The notes beneath the pieces were generated by a model that was given only the letters and a program-made list of their open reading frames with translations, was not told the DNA's origin and searched no databases. From Oscillospiraceae bacterium (GTDB lineage Bacteria > Bacillota > Clostridia > Oscillospirales > Oscillospiraceae): a DNA stretch of 5,540 nucleotides. Each line of letters begins with the position of its first letter. Position 1 is the first letter of the stretch. Below, piece after piece: positions 5,386-5,540 of the stretch. The translations under genes were made by a program, and so were the position numbers. The stretch lies in NCBI GenBank assembly GCA_031266955.1, contig JAISAA010000248.1, positions 1 to 5,540 on the forward strand. The letters run 5' to 3'.

Positions 5386-5519
5386 CCCCTCCACCGGAGG
5401 GGAATTTTGGACGGCGGGCGACCGGGGATGGTCGCCCCTACGGGACGAGACACGGGAAATCGTGTAGGGGCCGCCGTCCTCGGCGGCCCGCCGTTCCTCG
5501 TCTCTCGTCCTGCGTCCCG
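5386..5519. repeat. GC-rich structured element with nested and alternative stems
   Basis: Perfect stems are visible at CCCCTCC-ACC-GGAGGGG (5386-5402), GGGCGACC/GGTCGCCC (5416-5423 with 5430-5437), ACACG/CGTGT (5450-5454 with 5461-5465) and GGGCCGCCG/CGGCGGCCC (5468-5476 with 5481-5489). Longer-range pairs also exist: GCCCCTAC with GTAGGGGC (5434-5441 with 5464-5471) and GGACGAGA with TCTCGTCC (5443-5450 with 5503-5510). The style (CCCCTCCACCGGAGGGG, GGTCGCCCCTAC) is like intergenic repeats I associate with gut Clostridia genomes; that link is from memory only. Confidence 0.65.
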
Positions 5520-5531
5520 GGGGAAATCCTT

Positions 5532-5540
5532 GGGGGGGGG
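5532..5540 (+). other. Terminal run of nine G
   Basis: The window ends in nine consecutive G after ATCCTT. A homopolymer of G exactly at the end of a sequence is a common sequencing or assembly-edge artefact, so the last bases should be treated with care. Confidence 0.6.

Larger units (their letters stand above)
5029..5540. other. Gene-free GC-rich tail with many short hairpins
   Basis: I find no credible coding sequence here. The open frames on both strands carry no recognised motif, lack ribosome binding sites, overlap each other, and run through palindromic repeats. The content is: small perfect hairpins at 5052-5157, a GAATC-rich hairpin region at 5186-5218, a G-rich stretch on the + strand with five- and six-base G runs (5221-5225, 5231-5235, 5282-5287), a structured repeat at 5386-5519, and a terminal G run. 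No tRNA, rRNA or CRISPR array is apparent. Confidence 0.75.

Noticed and set aside
5163..5453. 96-residue open frame on the - strand
   Set aside because: Rich in Pro and Arg, passes through several palindromes, no ribosome binding site or known motif; frames on the other strand are equally open. Best explained as GC-rich repeat.
5067..5467. Three overlapping open frames on the + strand
   Set aside because: They overlap each other in different frames across hairpins, and none resembles a protein family.

Overview
The window reads like a chromosomal piece of a gut-type Clostridia bacterium (Bacillota), probably from a metagenome. Three small-protein families that I recognise from Bacillota gut genomes (DUF5680, DUF3990, DUF3791) sit together. 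Strong AGGAGG-type ribosome binding sites and sigma-A-like promoters fit this, as does a GC-rich intergenic tail full of short hairpins. Order or family cannot be settled from this sequence alone, and all family names rest on recalled consensus motifs, not on a search.

Left part (1-1520, + strand): the C-terminal end of a GH63/trehalase-like (alpha/alpha)6-barrel glycoside hydrolase enters from outside the window. Six bases later comes a 272-residue protein of unknown function built from three diverged helix-turn-helix-like repeats. A near-perfect palindromic terminator follows and serves genes arriving from both sides.

Middle part (1524-3144, - strand): a four-gene operon read leftwards from a good promoter at 3116-3144. 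Its order is a DUF5680 protein, a DUF3990 ADP-ribosyltransferase-like protein (its GTG start is set by a strong ribosome binding site), an 81-residue acidic helical protein, and a DUF3791-type protein of 80 residues. The last three are tightly packed and translationally coupled, and look like one functional cassette, plausibly an ADP-ribosylating effector with two small partners. A 25-bp direct repeat (24 of 25 identical) lies at both ends of this three-gene block. It gives both the DUF5680 protein and the DUF3791 protein the same C-terminus (GGDIAQ), which suggests that the block was inserted or shuffled by recombination at the 3' end of the DUF5680 gene.

Right part (3158-5540, + strand): a back-to-back promoter drives a full-length 583-residue Na+/phosphate cotransporter family protein with a C-terminal PhoU-like domain, followed by an intrinsic terminator. 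The last ~510 bases hold no credible gene. They contain a series of small perfect hairpins at about 20-base spacing (5082-5157), a GAATC-rich hairpin region, a larger GC-rich structured repeat (5386-5519), and a run of nine G at the very end that may be a sequencing or assembly artefact.

The most interesting points are the repeat-bounded DUF3990 cassette, the periodic hairpin array, and the triple-repeat protein beside the glycoside hydrolase.
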